64,000 bases of DNA from positions 2,919,001 to 2,983,000 of the forward strand of contig NW_027288510.1 in the NCBI RefSeq assembly GCF_037038585.1, read 5' to 3'. Below are positions 11,593 through 23,316 of this stretch, in pieces; position 1 is the first letter of the stretch; each line of letters starts with the position of its first letter. The notes beneath the pieces are model-generated. The model was not told where the DNA came from, made no database searches, and saw only the letters and a program-made list of their open reading frames with translations. The DNA comes from Patagioenas fasciata. Lineage: Eukaryota > Chordata > Aves > Columbiformes > Columbidae. The translations under genes and the position numbers were made by a program.

Positions 11593-14500
11593 TCAATGCC
11601 GCTGCCTCCTAAACCACTGCACGAATTTCTCATCTCCTGTCATGCAATAGCTGTTACATGAGGACTGCAACAGCTTAATTTGTGCGATTACTTCAAACTC
11701 CTAAGAAAACAAATAATAAAATAGGAATTCTAATTAGAAAAATCAAGCCAGTCTCGTTAATACACTAAACACACGCAGCAACAGATCCAGGACAAACTGC
11801 CCTCGGACAGAGGAAACCCCGGCACCTTCGCTCCTACTGATCTCTGACCAACAAGGCTCAGGCTGGAAGGCAACGCTCAGCCTTGATTTCTCGGTCCCAG
11901 GTACCCGCTTCGCTCTCTGCACCTTTGACCCACAACTATTTACTGCAGCACAAGGAAGATGGTCACAGACTGCATCTTGTGGCCAGCAAAGGTCTCACGC
12001 CAGCAGGTCTGATGCGCTCCCAGCACACAGAACACGCTCGTGTAACGTGTTCCCGTGAACACCAAACGGGGGGAACGTGCCCCAGACGTAACTCCCGCGG
12101 CAGCGAGTGCCCTGCGGCTCCTCTTCCCCTGCTGCCCGCATCTAAAAGGAATTTCTCTTCCCGCGCCGCCCCGCACAGCCCGGCAGAGGTTCACAGCGTG
12201 CCGGGGACTGTTCCTTCCTCACCCTCTGAGTAACGTGAGCGGCTGTTGGATACGCCCAGCAAAGACAACAGGCCTCGCCAAGAGAACGCTCTAGCAGAGA
12301 GCGTCAGGCACTAACGATCACAGAACAGTCACCGTTCCACTTACCCTTCGCCGCTTCTCAAAATTGATCAGGCCGCCCTGTTGGAAGGACAGAGAAGGGA
12401 TCGGAGGAGAAGAGCACAGGCTCGGCTGGAGTTAATCACAAACAGGATGAACAGGATGAAGTAGCGACACCAAGGGACGGGCCAGAGCTGCCCTGACCAA
12501 AGGCCTCTACAAAGACCCGTTTCCAGCTCTAGGATAAGCCACAGCACTCGTGTACCTGAGTCTATTTGTTAAATACATTCCTCTCTTTTTAAGAACTGCA
12601 CTAGCACCCAGTGGAAGATGCAGGAGCAGACACAGTGTCTGCAAGGGAGGGAGGAGATTTAGGATTCCAAAAATTGCCCCAAATTACCTCGAGATAGTCC
12701 TGAAGGGCTGTGTCCAGCATGACGAGGTCAGTGAGGAAGGTACCCAGGTAAGGTACCGTGCCTTGTGTGACTCCCTGCAAACGGTCAGAGCAATGGTGGA
12801 TTAATTGACTGAGAAGTCATAATTATACTAATTAGAATACTCCTGTGGAAGCAAACCAAATACAACTAGTCTGCTTCACCAAACAGCGCTCTTGTAAATG
12901 ATGCTTTCACGACATCATCCTTGGTATCTCAGCCAGCGGTTCATGTCTGCACAGAGCGGTATATAAGCCAAAGTGCTCATTCGTAACTCCTCTGCGTCAA
13001 ATCTCGCTGTGCGGCACCTCTCGCCCCAGCAGAAAAGCCGGGATTTACAGACCCGTCTTCCCCAAAGCACCGCATACGGGAGCTCATTGGTCAGGAACAG
13101 GGCTGAGCTCGGCTTTGGGTGAGATCACAACCTGGCAACTCAAGCTCATTCCCACCTTCAGCAGCAGCTCCCTGCTCGTCGCAAAGTTGTCACAGTCGGA
13201 GAAGATTTCGCAAAGCTCTTCGAACATCAGCATTGTGTCCCTGTACAGGAAAAGATTAAATGATTTAAGTTGTTTGTAAGCACTCTGAATCAGATCAGGG
13301 GACAATTTTTTTCTCAAGAATCGTTAACAGTTGGGCACAGAACAGATAAAAGCACCAAAACACATCCAGTGACACACTGCACAGCCTTACTTTGGAACGC
13401 AGGCCCTGGTCTTCTTCAGGCGATAAACCGAGGTGGACTGCAAGGCGGAAACGATGGCCTTCAGAGACGAAAAGTTGTTCAGGATCCTACATTGCTGTGA
13501 AAGGAGCGGTTAGAAACACAGGAGCGTTAAACGTCAGCATCACCAATAGTCAGTGCTCTTCTGTCTGCCCCGTGTCCTGCTTGCTGCACATTCTCCCTGC
13601 TAAGCGGGCAGCTCTACAAATACTGAGCATCAAAAATATCACTCCCCGCTACAACCCCCCTGTCCCCTCCCAGCTCCACGGCACCCGCACAAGGAACGTT
13701 AAACAGTCGCGAATAAACGCTTTACACGTCCGATACGGATCCACTTCTCCAAGATCTTCGCTCTTGGCTGTGTCTTTAATTCTTTGCTCTCCAGGATGGT
13801 GCTGAGCACGCAGTTGGTGACGGCGTTGAACTGCGAGATGGTGGCTCTGATGCTCTGTGCCAGCTGTTTGTTCTCTTTCTTGTCCCTTCGGGACCAGATG
13901 CAGCCCAGGCAGTGGTGGGGCACAACGTTCTGGAAGAGTGTCTAGAGGGAAACAGAGGTGTCCAACTCAGCCTGGAGCGCTACTGCCCACAGCAAGAAAT
14001 GCACGGTTACAGTACAAACTGCAGCTGAATCCAGTATGGTATTAAAAGGGAAATATTGGTTTTCTCTCCAGTTTAAAATATACACTTTGGTATAACTCTT
14101 TAGGCCTGACGCCCTAAAAGAACTGTCAGCTAAACTGTCCTGGAAAAATAAAAGACACCTTTCTATCACTTACATTACCAGGGGGAAAGATTTCCATATC
14201 ATGATACTTTTGAAAGAGATTGATACAAATAAGGCAAATCGGAGCACTACAGTTACAAAGTACTTCTACATCTTCAGGTGAGGTAGCCTAAGATACAGTC
14301 AAAATACGCTATTTCTGAGGGGTCAAATGCTAAACTTTGCAAAAGAGGCCACACAGTCTACATCCACACTGTATAACAAAAAGACAAACACCTTCAGAAG
14401 AACTGAAGGAAAAGCCCAATCAATGAAGCAAGTCTGGATAACCAAGCAGAGCTGCGCTCTGTGTCCCAGCAACAGAGCGGTTCTGGAACAACAGACTTAC

Positions 14501-17500
14501 ACCGATATAAGTTAAAAAACAAACAAACAAACAATGAGAAGCCCAGAACTCTTTCCCCGAGCATTTCAAGTAATACCTATGATCTACATACCGCGTCCAT
14601 GTATGTCAGCTGTTCTGCCACCAGGTCTTCTTGGGACAGCGAGAATTCTTCTGGGCCGCTGATCTCCAGTTCCTCTTCCTCGCCCGGGGTGCAGGGAGAA
14701 AGGCTGTGGAACGCGTCTGGCCAGCGGGGAAAACACGAGTCAGTGAATTTATACAGAAAACAAGTAATCAAAGCAGGTATTTGGAAAATCACTACATAGA
14801 AGAACAGAACATGCAAAGGGACCTGCCTGGGGTAACGGCCTCACCGTGCTGCATATTTTAGGGAGATAGAGAAGGTCCAGAAGATTAAATGGGCAAAGAG
14901 AAGGTAGAAGAAAAAGAAATAGGGAGAACTGAGCTGTTCAGGGTCTCTTAGCTGAGAAGTGCCTTAACCCATTCACTAACCATTCTTTGGAAAGAACAAA
15001 CCCACCAACCCCCCCACAACAACTCCTTATTAACACTGCAGAACTTTGATAATCTGCTTGTCAGCATTTACGCATTCTATACTCTGAAAAACAGCTGAAC
15101 TGCAAAGAGACAAGACTGCAATTATACCCCCAAAATATTACGCTGAGAATGCTCTTATGTCCACGTTTCAAGGGAAGAGGAGGAGAAGGGAGAGAGACCA
15201 GTTGGAAAGTTAAAACGTGCTTTGCTAGTACTACTGATGAGGAGAGAAAGTAATGCAAAATATACGAAACCAATCGTGGCTCCAGCAGCTTCAGGACAGG
15301 CCCCCGGACGCCCTGGGCTGGACTCGGCACTAAACCAGAGCTGGATTCAGGGCTGCAGGGCTGTACAGAATTGATCAGCAGCCTTGGCTGCCGCAGCACT
15401 AAGTCTAAACCTGGGCCTTTTCTGCACACCAGTCCTACCGTTATGCGCTCCAGAGCCAACGGGGTCTGAGAAACACGCAGGTAACGTGAGAAAAATGCAT
15501 GTAGTAGAACTCAGTCTGCCTACTAAGGCTGGAAGTTGATTCCAGTACTCATTCACATACCACGTGAGCTCTTACGACTTTTCGGCTCACGGCACAGGAA
15601 GCTTTGTGCTCTGGATAAGGGGATGTGTCAGGCTTGACGCTGGGAGAACACACAGACAGCAGAGAAAGGTACTTTACCATCATTCTCCCATTCTTCTTTC
15701 TGGAACTGCTCCAGGAGGTTCTGCGCCCTCTTCTCCGGGTCAGAGCCGGGCATGTTCTTCTTCAGATAACTCAGCACCTTCTGCAGACACACGTACTCGG
15801 GCGGCTCTCGGAAATCGTCGGCACATTGGTCGAGCCAGGCTTGTAAAATCGATGCCATCGCACTGTGAGCAAATTCAGAGAGAACACATGGGTTGTATGC
15901 AGCAGGTATTGATGCAATCGCATGGATCTGTACCTAATATAACAACAGGAACACTGAGACATTCATCCCCCATGTGAGGGCAGTATGGACACTTCTGTGA
16001 GCACAGAATTTAATTTGTTCTTTTTAGGCAAGAAATATTATTAAGATAATACTTCATAGGAAACTAAAGGCTGCTTCTTCAATTACACCTTGAGAAACCA
16101 GCGCAGTCATTCATATTTTCTCTGTGTTGTGCTCTGCTGCCCACGTCCCGCTCCAGCACCGAACCCTGACTGGGGCTCGCTGGGCGCTGCAAAACCAAAC
16201 TTACGTCCTGAGCACTGTGCTGGATCCGGGGGAATTCTGGGTTCCATGTTCTTCAGAGCCCGAGATCTCCAGGTTTCCGTATCTGAAAAAATGAGATGGC
16301 TGTTTAGAGGAACCTCTACTGAGCAACCCAAACAGCGTAATCCATATACAATTGGCATAAACATATAGATATTGGCATATTCATATACAATTGGCATGAA
16401 GACAAGGGCTTCATGCTGGACAATTCCACCGTGGCTGGGGAAGCTGCGGCAGAGATGAAGGGTTTGCACATATCCCCCGTGCACTGGTCTTTTTTTAAGG
16501 GACAAGCTGTATTGGTTTTCTTGTGTCGGTCCCAGTTTGGTTCCTTAGCGGTCAGACCACGCACGCTTTCCCCACCTGGCGCTTAAGCTTTAATGAGATT
16601 TGGGATGTGGGCAACGTGCATTTACACATGGTGTGTTTACGCTGAAATCCTGAATTTTGCAGGATTCTTTTCTGTCAACATCCCCCTGTCGTGTATAATA
16701 AATGACGGCTCAGTTTCCATTCTGTCCCGGCTCTCACCTGTCCAGGAGCAGTTCCAGGACTGTGCTGGTGGAAGCAAAGGCCCTGTACGTGGAGAGGAAG
16801 ATGCTGATGTATGTGAAGTCATTATCGGCAAAGGCCGTCGGAAGCGTCTCCACCAGCTTTTCCAAAGTTCCAGCTTTCAGGGCCCTGCTGTTGCACGTCT
16901 CGTCCGGGCTGACAGTGTGTCCTGCAGGGAACTGGTCCCCTTCAGCCTACAAAGTGGAAACAAAGACAAAGCACAAAACTCAGACAGAAGCCAGAGCCCC
17001 GACAGAGCTTGCACAACGAAACACAGATTCCATTCCACCTTTTCACAGGAATAGTCCATCTCTAGTTACTAAACAATTTTGTCGGTTTGGGCTCTCCAAA
17101 CACCAAATGCTGTATCAAATACTGGAGGACAATCAAGACATTTCTTATTGAAACAGCCAAGTGTTTCCAGTGCTTAAGCTGTAATCTCCTGGTTGCCTTT
17201 GAAACTGACCATTCTCTCATAACAGGGCCAACCATTCAAAAACCCCGGATGCTTTCTTAGCATCCAGAAGTTTAAGAAAGGTTTCTCAGACTTCTTGCAG
17301 CATGAAAGATCTAAGTTCCTTCACTTACTCCAACCTCTACAAGAAAATACTAAGCAAGGTTTCAAGCTTCTCAGTACTTAAAGGAATTGGTAATAAAGCC
17401 CAACTCACTCAAAATGAACAAAAACAGTTGTATTCCTTTCAACACGGGTTCTATGAAATTTTCAGTTAGAGCTGCATTTCTCTCAGACACATCCACTACC

Positions 17501-20247
17501 AGCCAACACTTTTCAGCTGAAAAGCCTCCAAATCACTCTACAAATGCAGCATCACTAAGAACTCTTCCCATCAGCTGGAAAATGTACAGGAGGTCAAAAA
17601 TACTTTCTGCTGTTTCTCCCGGTAAAAACAGGAGGCAGAGATGGGAAATCTGCCACTCAAAGTCTCTATACTACCAACCTGGACACCACACCAAAGCAAG
17701 TTCTTATATTATTGCCTTGGATCCTGAAGAAAATGTAGAAACATCGCAACATAACATGAAAGTTCTACCCACCTCCTGACCCTCTGGCTCAAACTGCCAC
17801 AGCTGCACCGATTGCAATGAAGTGAGGACACTTTGATCAGCTGGGGGCTTGGCCACCATGCCAGCTTTACTTACCCCGAGCCATCTTGCTCCTTCGCTGT
17901 CAGTCTGCTGGATCTGCGCTCTTCTCAGGCTGTCGCAGTCAACAGCTCCTTCTTGTGCGTCTTCAGCTCCATCCTCAGTTGTGCTCTGCCAGGAAAAGGG
18001 CCAAGAGAAACAAGTCAGAGAGAAAGGAACATGGTCCCTGCACAAGCGCAGGCTGCAGACACCAGCATGCCAGCACCAGGATCTCACAACACCTCAAAAA
18101 CGCTCACTTCAGTTGCCACTTTTTAGCTGCCTTCAGTTACCTGGGCCTTTTTGGGCTTTTAACTGAAAGCAGAGAGGAGCTGAGTGCACAACTTACTGCA
18201 CAAGTCAATGAAAGAGGTAAGAATTAAACCAGAGAGTCCAGATCTCCTGAACCCCACCACTAACAGCCGCTGTATTAACATGCTGATACATGTTGAGGAG
18301 CAAAGCACTAGAGAATTGAAAATAGATGTAACAATTAACTTCAGAAATACATCTACTGGTCCCCCTGCAACCACATAATGCTTTTTCTGCATACATACCA
18401 CTTGAATAATTAAAGTTTCAGGGCTTTACTGACTACCATAGCCTTAAGCACAGCAACAACTCAATTAGAAAGGATTTGAGTGCAGTGCAACCAAATCCTG
18501 GTTTGGGGAAGCTGGGGTTTGGGGTTTTTTTGGGGGTTGCTTTTCTGGTTTTTTTTTACCTCTTTTAACTCTAAAATATCCCTAAGTCATACAGAACTGT
18601 CTGTGCACCAGTGACTTGCCTCTTGAACGCTCTGTGGAACCTCCACGTCTTCCCCAGGTTGGTTCCTCACATTTTCTTCCAGGCTCTGTGGAGTCTCCAC
18701 GTCTTCTTCAGTTGGCTCGCTTGGAGTCTCCTCTGTGCACTCTGCAGTCTCTGTGTCTTCCTCTGTTGCCTTGCTTAGACCGTTCTCAACGCGCTCTGGA
18801 GTCTCTGCGTCTTTGTCTGATACCTTGCTTGTAGTCTCCACATCTTCCTCTCTTGTCTCGCTTAGAGTCTGCTCAATGCGCTCTGGAGTCTCCTCAACGC
18901 GCTCTGGAGGCTCCTCAGTACACTCTGGGCTCTCCACTTCTTCCTTGGTTGGCTTGGTCAGAGTCTCCTCAAGGCTGTGCAGAGACTCCACATCTTCCTC
19001 GTGTCTCTTCTGCCTGGGTGTCCTCCTCCTTGGTCTTCTCCAGCATCTCCAAAGAGACAGGTTCCGAAAGGGGAAGTTCCGAGCCTGTTAGAAAACAACG
19101 GAAAAACAGTTTTGAATTGCAGATAGCAACACATTTACTTTTAACGTCCTTGCAAAAGTACCGGGACAAGATCACATGAACCCTGAAATTCAGACACTAT
19201 TACAATGCAAAAAATAGACAGGATCATAGAAACATTTTGGTTGGAAGAGACCATCGAGTGCAACCGTCAACCCACCCCTGGCACTGCCCCATGTCCCTCA
19301 GGACCTCATCTATGTCCCTTTTAAACCCCTCCAGGGATGGTGACCCCACCGCTGCCATGGGCAGCCTGTTCCAATGTCTAATAACCCTTTCACAGAATCC
19401 CAGAATCCCAGAATGTCAGGGGTTGGAAGGGACCTGGAAAGCTCATCCAGGAGCAGGAACACCCAGCTGAGGTTCCACAGGAAGGGGTCCAGGCGGGTTT
19501 GAATGTCTGCAGAGAAGGAGACTCCACAACCCCCATGGGCAGCCTGGGCCAGGCTCTGACACCCTCACCATGAAGAAGTTTCTTGTCAAATTTAAGAGGA
19601 ACCTTTTGTGTCTCAGTTTGTACCCGTCACCCCTTGTCCTGTCACTGGTTGTCACTGAGAAGAGCCTGGCTCCATCCTCCTGACACTCACCCTTTACATA
19701 TTTATAAACATTAATGAGGTCACCCCTCAGTCTCCTCTTCTCCAGCTCCAGAGCCCCAGCTCCCTCAGCCTTTCCTCCCACGGGAGATGCTCCACTCCCT
19801 TCAGCATCTTGGTGGCTGCGCTGGACTCTCTGCAGCAGTTCCCTGTCCTTCTGGAGCTGAGGGGCCACAACTGGACACAATATTCCAGGTGTGGTCTCCC
19901 CAGGGCAGAGCAGAGGGGCAGGAGAACCTCTCTGACCTACTGACCACCCCCTTCTAACCCACCCCGGGTATCATTGGCTTCCTGGCCACAAGGGCCCAGT
20001 GCTGGCTCATGGTTTTCCTTCCTCAGTGTGATATATCACACTATATTTCAAATTTAATCTCTTTTTTTTAGCCATGCCTTTTAAGAAATGAGAAAGCATT
20101 ACACAAATCCCTTTTATGAAGTGAAACTGCAAAAAGAACTATTACATTTTTTAGCACTAAAGGGACAATTTACCTGGGGAGGGCGGGCGGCGGGGCCCGG
20201 CTCGCTCATACCCGTCCGCAGCAGGGCCCGCAGCCGATCCCGCACAT
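11593..20247 (-). CDS. RGL1: RGL1-like Ral guanine-nucleotide exchange factor, copy 1 (exons 1-13 up to TGA)
   Basis: RGL1-type proteins load GTP onto Ral GTPases downstream of Ras. Exons (minus strand) are 20247-20212, 19084-18620, 17985-17875, 16946-16738, 16282-16205, 15862-15678, 14716-14592, 13941-13726, 13494-13391, 13240-13156, 12774-12688, 12377-12345 and 11700-11579. Phases match throughout, giving 613 codons before TGA 11595-11593. Domains in order are an acidic repeat N-terminus (to about residue 167), a block with [15 protein letters not shown], the Ras-exchanger motif ([42 protein letters not shown]), then CDC25 blocks. These are [92 protein letters not shown] and [19 protein letters not shown]. 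Exon 1 and the GC-AG donor ending exon 2 are inferred. An exon usual between exons 10 and 11 was not found. The TGA would remove the Ras-association domain and, if spliced normally, expose the mRNA to nonsense-mediated decay. Confidence 0.75.
15170..15350. mobile_element. LTR fragment in RGL1-like copy 1 intron 6
   Basis: The stretch ('gaaagttaaaacgtgctttgctagtactactgatgagg' to 'ccagagctggattcagg') parallels 54,955-55,112, which belongs to an ERV LTR. It therefore appears to be a diverged LTR fragment of the same family. The same fragment sits in copy 2 at about 31,398-31,578. Confidence 0.6.
18620..19084 (-). CDS. RGL1-like copy 1, exon 2: Glu/Thr-rich repeat N-terminus
   Basis: This 155-codon exon opens with a basic stretch ([12 protein letters not shown]). 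It then carries about ten imperfect acidic repeats of 12-13 residues (patterns such as [16 protein letters not shown] and [16 protein letters not shown]), each with 'TE..T/E.V/PE' character. It is preceded by a good acceptor (ttctaacag). Its likely 5' splice site is GAG|GCAAGT, matching the GC-AG donor consensus, and joins in phase 0 to exon 3. I do not recall this segment in known RGL proteins. It may be disordered. The exon is intact in both full copies. Confidence 0.55.
19217..20010 (-). mobile_element. Two adjacent CR1 LINE fragments in RGL1-like copy 1 intron 1
   Basis: The first fragment (about 19,217-19,392) is a CR1 3' end with 'ggttggaagagaccatcgag' and 'agggatggtgaccccaccgctgccatgggcagcc'. 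The second (about 19,393-20,010) starts with 'cacagaatcccagaatcccagaatg'. On the minus strand it contains the C-terminal part of the CR1 reverse-transcriptase ORF ([28 protein letters not shown]). Frames are broken. Both lie between the candidate first exon and exon 2. Confidence 0.85.
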
Positions 20248-20660
20248 GGCGCTGTGTCCGCGTCCGCAGGCAGGGCTGCTGCCGGCTCCGCCAGCCCCGC
20301 ACTCCCGCTCTCTCTCGCACCGACCGCTCGCCCCCACGCCAACGGCGGCGACGGCTCCGCCGGCACCACGGCGACCGGACGCGGCCTCGCGGCGGCACGC
20401 GCCGCCCGCAGCCGGCCAATCGCAGCTCGCCGCCGCTCCGCGCGCGCCCCCTTGCCCCGCCCTCAGCCCGCCCGCAGTCCGAGCCCTTGCTCAGCCGGAC
20501 AAGGCGCCGGGAGCGGGACGGACGGACCGAGCCGGGAGCGTGGGCATCAGACTGTGCGTGGAACACAACGTGTGCTGCGGCAGAGCCCGGGGCGAGCGCT
20601 CCCGGAGCTGCTTCACGCACACGCACCACGCGCGGGGATTTTACTCCTGGCCCTTTAAAG
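20165..20660 (-). promoter_or_regulatory. CpG-island promoter of RGL1-like copy 1
   Basis: A ~500-bp very GC-rich, CpG-dense block lies at the 5' end of the minus-strand gene. It contains a CCAAT box (20416-20420) and Sp1-type GC boxes (about 20455-20475), typical of a TATA-less vertebrate promoter. A short candidate first coding exon (20247-20212, twelve codons, Cys/Gly-rich) ends at CGG|GTATGA and joins in frame to exon 2. Long open frames across this block on both strands are an effect of base composition. Confidence 0.7.
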
Positions 20661-20689
20661 ATTCCTAGCACAATTGCTTACATACAGTT

Positions 20690-22745
20690 CTGAACTAGAT
20701 ATTCATTCTGTGGCTTAAAGTGTTAGTTCGTTAGTAGGCTCTTATTATGTAGTTGGTTAACCCTTTAAAATGTTATTTCCCTCTATCAATATAACTTCAT
20801 AAACAAGTTTCCTAACTTTTTACATAGAACTTCACCACCTTTTCCTTTTCCAGGTTCAGAGCCCGTGCCCCATTTGGTTATATCTGTAAACATTAAACAT
20901 CTTCTCAGCACGAACCACAGCTGCATTTCTCACAGTTCCCCTTTTTGCTTTTTATCCCATTGATTCGTGCTTTGACTTCAAAGTTAGCCAGCACCTGCCT
21001 AAAATCATTAATTTATACCCCGTTCCTTTTGTTGCCATTTCAGGATCGATAGGCATGGCTGAGATTTGCATGCCTTGGACTGCTGAATGTAGTAACTGAA
21101 TAAAGCACGGGATCATGCACGGCACAAACAGTAAACGCAGAAATGCACATACTATCACGAACCCTATTTTCTTCCACCAGGCTACAGTTTCGAGACCAAT
21201 ATCCATTAGGTGGACCTGGCCACCAAGTGGGAGGAATAGAGGTACTTGACGAATTTGCCCTCAACGCTAACTGACAAGGGGTTCGTCCAACGTATTCAGT
21301 CATTTGAGACCCCCCACATATCCAGCACGAGGTGACATTTAATTCTCGGGCTGTCTTTTCCATAAGATCTATAAACAGGTTTTTCCCTGCTGTCGGTAAT
21401 TGTAATCCTTTGTCTTTTTGCCTTATTTCCTCATACCAATCACTGCTGTTCTGTACCAATTTCTGTTGCTCTTGCTTTCCTTTTAATTCCTGAGTGGCAC
21501 TCTTAACTAACTCCTCCTTCTACTGATCTTGCACTCCCCCTCCATCTGAATAGCCCCACTCACCACCTTGTGTAAAACAGATCCTCTGTTCTCCCCTAGG
21601 GCAGGAGGCAGAGCCTACAGCGAGTCCACCTTTCTCTAGGTTAGTTGCTACCCATCATTCCTGCCCTTGGATTTCACACTTCTCCAATTTTGTTCTATCA
21701 TAACATCCAGAATTAATAGGAGCGTGATAATGTAGAACATGTTGGGTTAGTCTCCCTATTCTCACACGCTCGTAGCACTTGGTACAGGGATTGGCCAGGC
21801 TAAGTTGGGAACAATAAGTCACCACTGCCAGCAAGGGGATCAGGTCCAGGGTTCTGCACCCTCTGCCTCTCTGGCCGACCAGGCTGCAGCCGCAGCCGAG
21901 TTCGTCATCTTCTCGGCAGCAAGGGCCGTGTCCCCGCCTTTCCTGTTTTTACCGTTAGCGTGGCGACTTTTTATCGTTTCCCAACTCTTGGCCTTCACTT
22001 CCCAGGAACAACAGGAGCAACACGGAATGTGGTTTCTCTGTCTGCACTCTGTTCTCCTCATCACTGGTGGGCTCTAAATTCCCATTCACCCCTTCAGTAA
22101 ATACCTCCCACCATTCTCCGCTATTCTTTTTCTATTCTTCCAGCGGCAACTGGAATCCTCAACCGAGCCCCGGTTTCCTTATCTTCTGTTCTTAGACATT
22201 TCTTACACAATCCTGTCGGTAAGTTCCCTTTGTGGATATGCTTATACCACAGTCCATTTACAACCTAAACATCAGATATAAAATGAGAATTACATATACA
22301 ACTCGGTTCAACACATTTAGCTATTAAGCCATTCTCATTTTCATTTATACTGGGCATTCACATCAATAACACTAATAGTAGTTACATCACCAATCCCGTG
22401 TCAACTTCAATTTCAGTTCCCCTGGTTCTTGAGTTACTTTCCAGGTTCTTTCTTCCGTCAGGGCTCCTCTAACTCGAGAGACGCGTGTCCATCCTTTCCC
22501 TGCCTCCCAACAGCTGTTTCTGTAGTTAACAAAACAAGAAAAGTTCCCTCCCATCATGGGGTTGGAGTTTCTCTTTTCAGGTTTTCATTAGTGTTGCCCC
22601 CATATCTACCAGAAATTCTACTTGTTTGTTCTTTTGGGTTTCTTCTTCCCAATGCGGTGAGCACCACCCAGGCTGCTCACCCAGAAGGACTAAAACTGCT
22701 TCCCAGTGCAACCCCAAACACCCTTCACTTCAGCAGGTGACCGCA
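20690..22745 (-). mobile_element. ERV remnant (env and partial LTR), unit 1
   Basis: On the minus strand the order is a pol-end/env-start region (about 22,620-22,180), env surface-subunit sequence with a CWIC motif in NVTSCWICGGSQMTEYVGR (about 21,460-21,240), and the env transmembrane-subunit end with a hydrophobic anchor (about 21,206-20,952). A polypurine tract (about 20,949-20,938) and an LTR beginning TGTGAGAAATG at 20,934 follow. Stops and frameshifts interrupt env. The LTR runs in the same direction as the RGL1-like gene and gives way to its CpG island near 20,670. The 5' part of the ERV is cut at the duplication junction. Confidence 0.8.
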
Positions 22746-23316
22746 CTTGTGCTTTCAGCTCCTGGGCTGGTGCTGTCCGGGCTTTCCCTGCTCAGCACTG
22801 ACTGTGTTTTGGGAAGGCAGGAGCCAGTGCAAACCCTTCTCCGCTGTTCTGCTCTTTTTCTGCTCTTTTTCCCCTTTGCTGTGAAGCTCAGCTGCTCCAT
22901 GAGTTATTGTGTTCTCCTGTGAGCGTGGGGTTTGTCCTCTGCTGTGGAGCACGAGAGCGAAGCCCCCGGAGCCCCGGCTGGTGCAGACCCCGCAGCGAGG
23001 GTGACAGACCCGGAGCCAGGAGCAGTTTCCCCAGGGTGAGGAGCAAGTGGAGCTGCTCACACCAAGGGCACAGGCAGGGTTGGTGCACGTCACCGGTTCT
23101 AAGGCTGTCACCAGAACCTGACAACCTGACAACAGTGTGCTGGCTCCCCGGGCAGTTGAAGTACAACCAGAACGCAAGAGGCAGCTTAAATTCGGGGTTG
23201 TCTTTTTGCCAGGAGCAACAAATGCCGTGATGGAGACAACGGGGAAAAGGTGGAAACTCTCAGACCGCGGTGCAGTCTCAGAGAGGAAAAGAGATGAACG
23301 AGACACTGAGGAGCGG

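Larger units (their letters stand above)
6516..22747. repeat. Tandem segmental duplication, unit 1
   Basis: The sequence from 6,516 recurs almost base for base from 22,748 (spacing 16,232) and again from 39,176. At 6,516 the left flank differs ('ctgcc|tgtgc' against 'cactt|gtgc'), which places the outer breakpoint. The unit holds a spacer, an AT-rich satellite, the RGL1-like gene on the minus strand, its CpG promoter and an ERV env/LTR remnant. The right breakpoint lies inside ERV-related sequence at about 22,747. Confidence 0.95.

Noticed and set aside
11593..11595. TGA read as selenocysteine
   Set aside because: The position is a plain Leu in the family as I recall it, and I saw no SECIS-like element. 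A nonsense mutation is simpler.
20088..20693. 140-201-codon open frames over the CpG island (and the copies at 36.5-37.1 kb)
   Set aside because: Open in five overlapping frames because of base composition; better explained as a promoter island.
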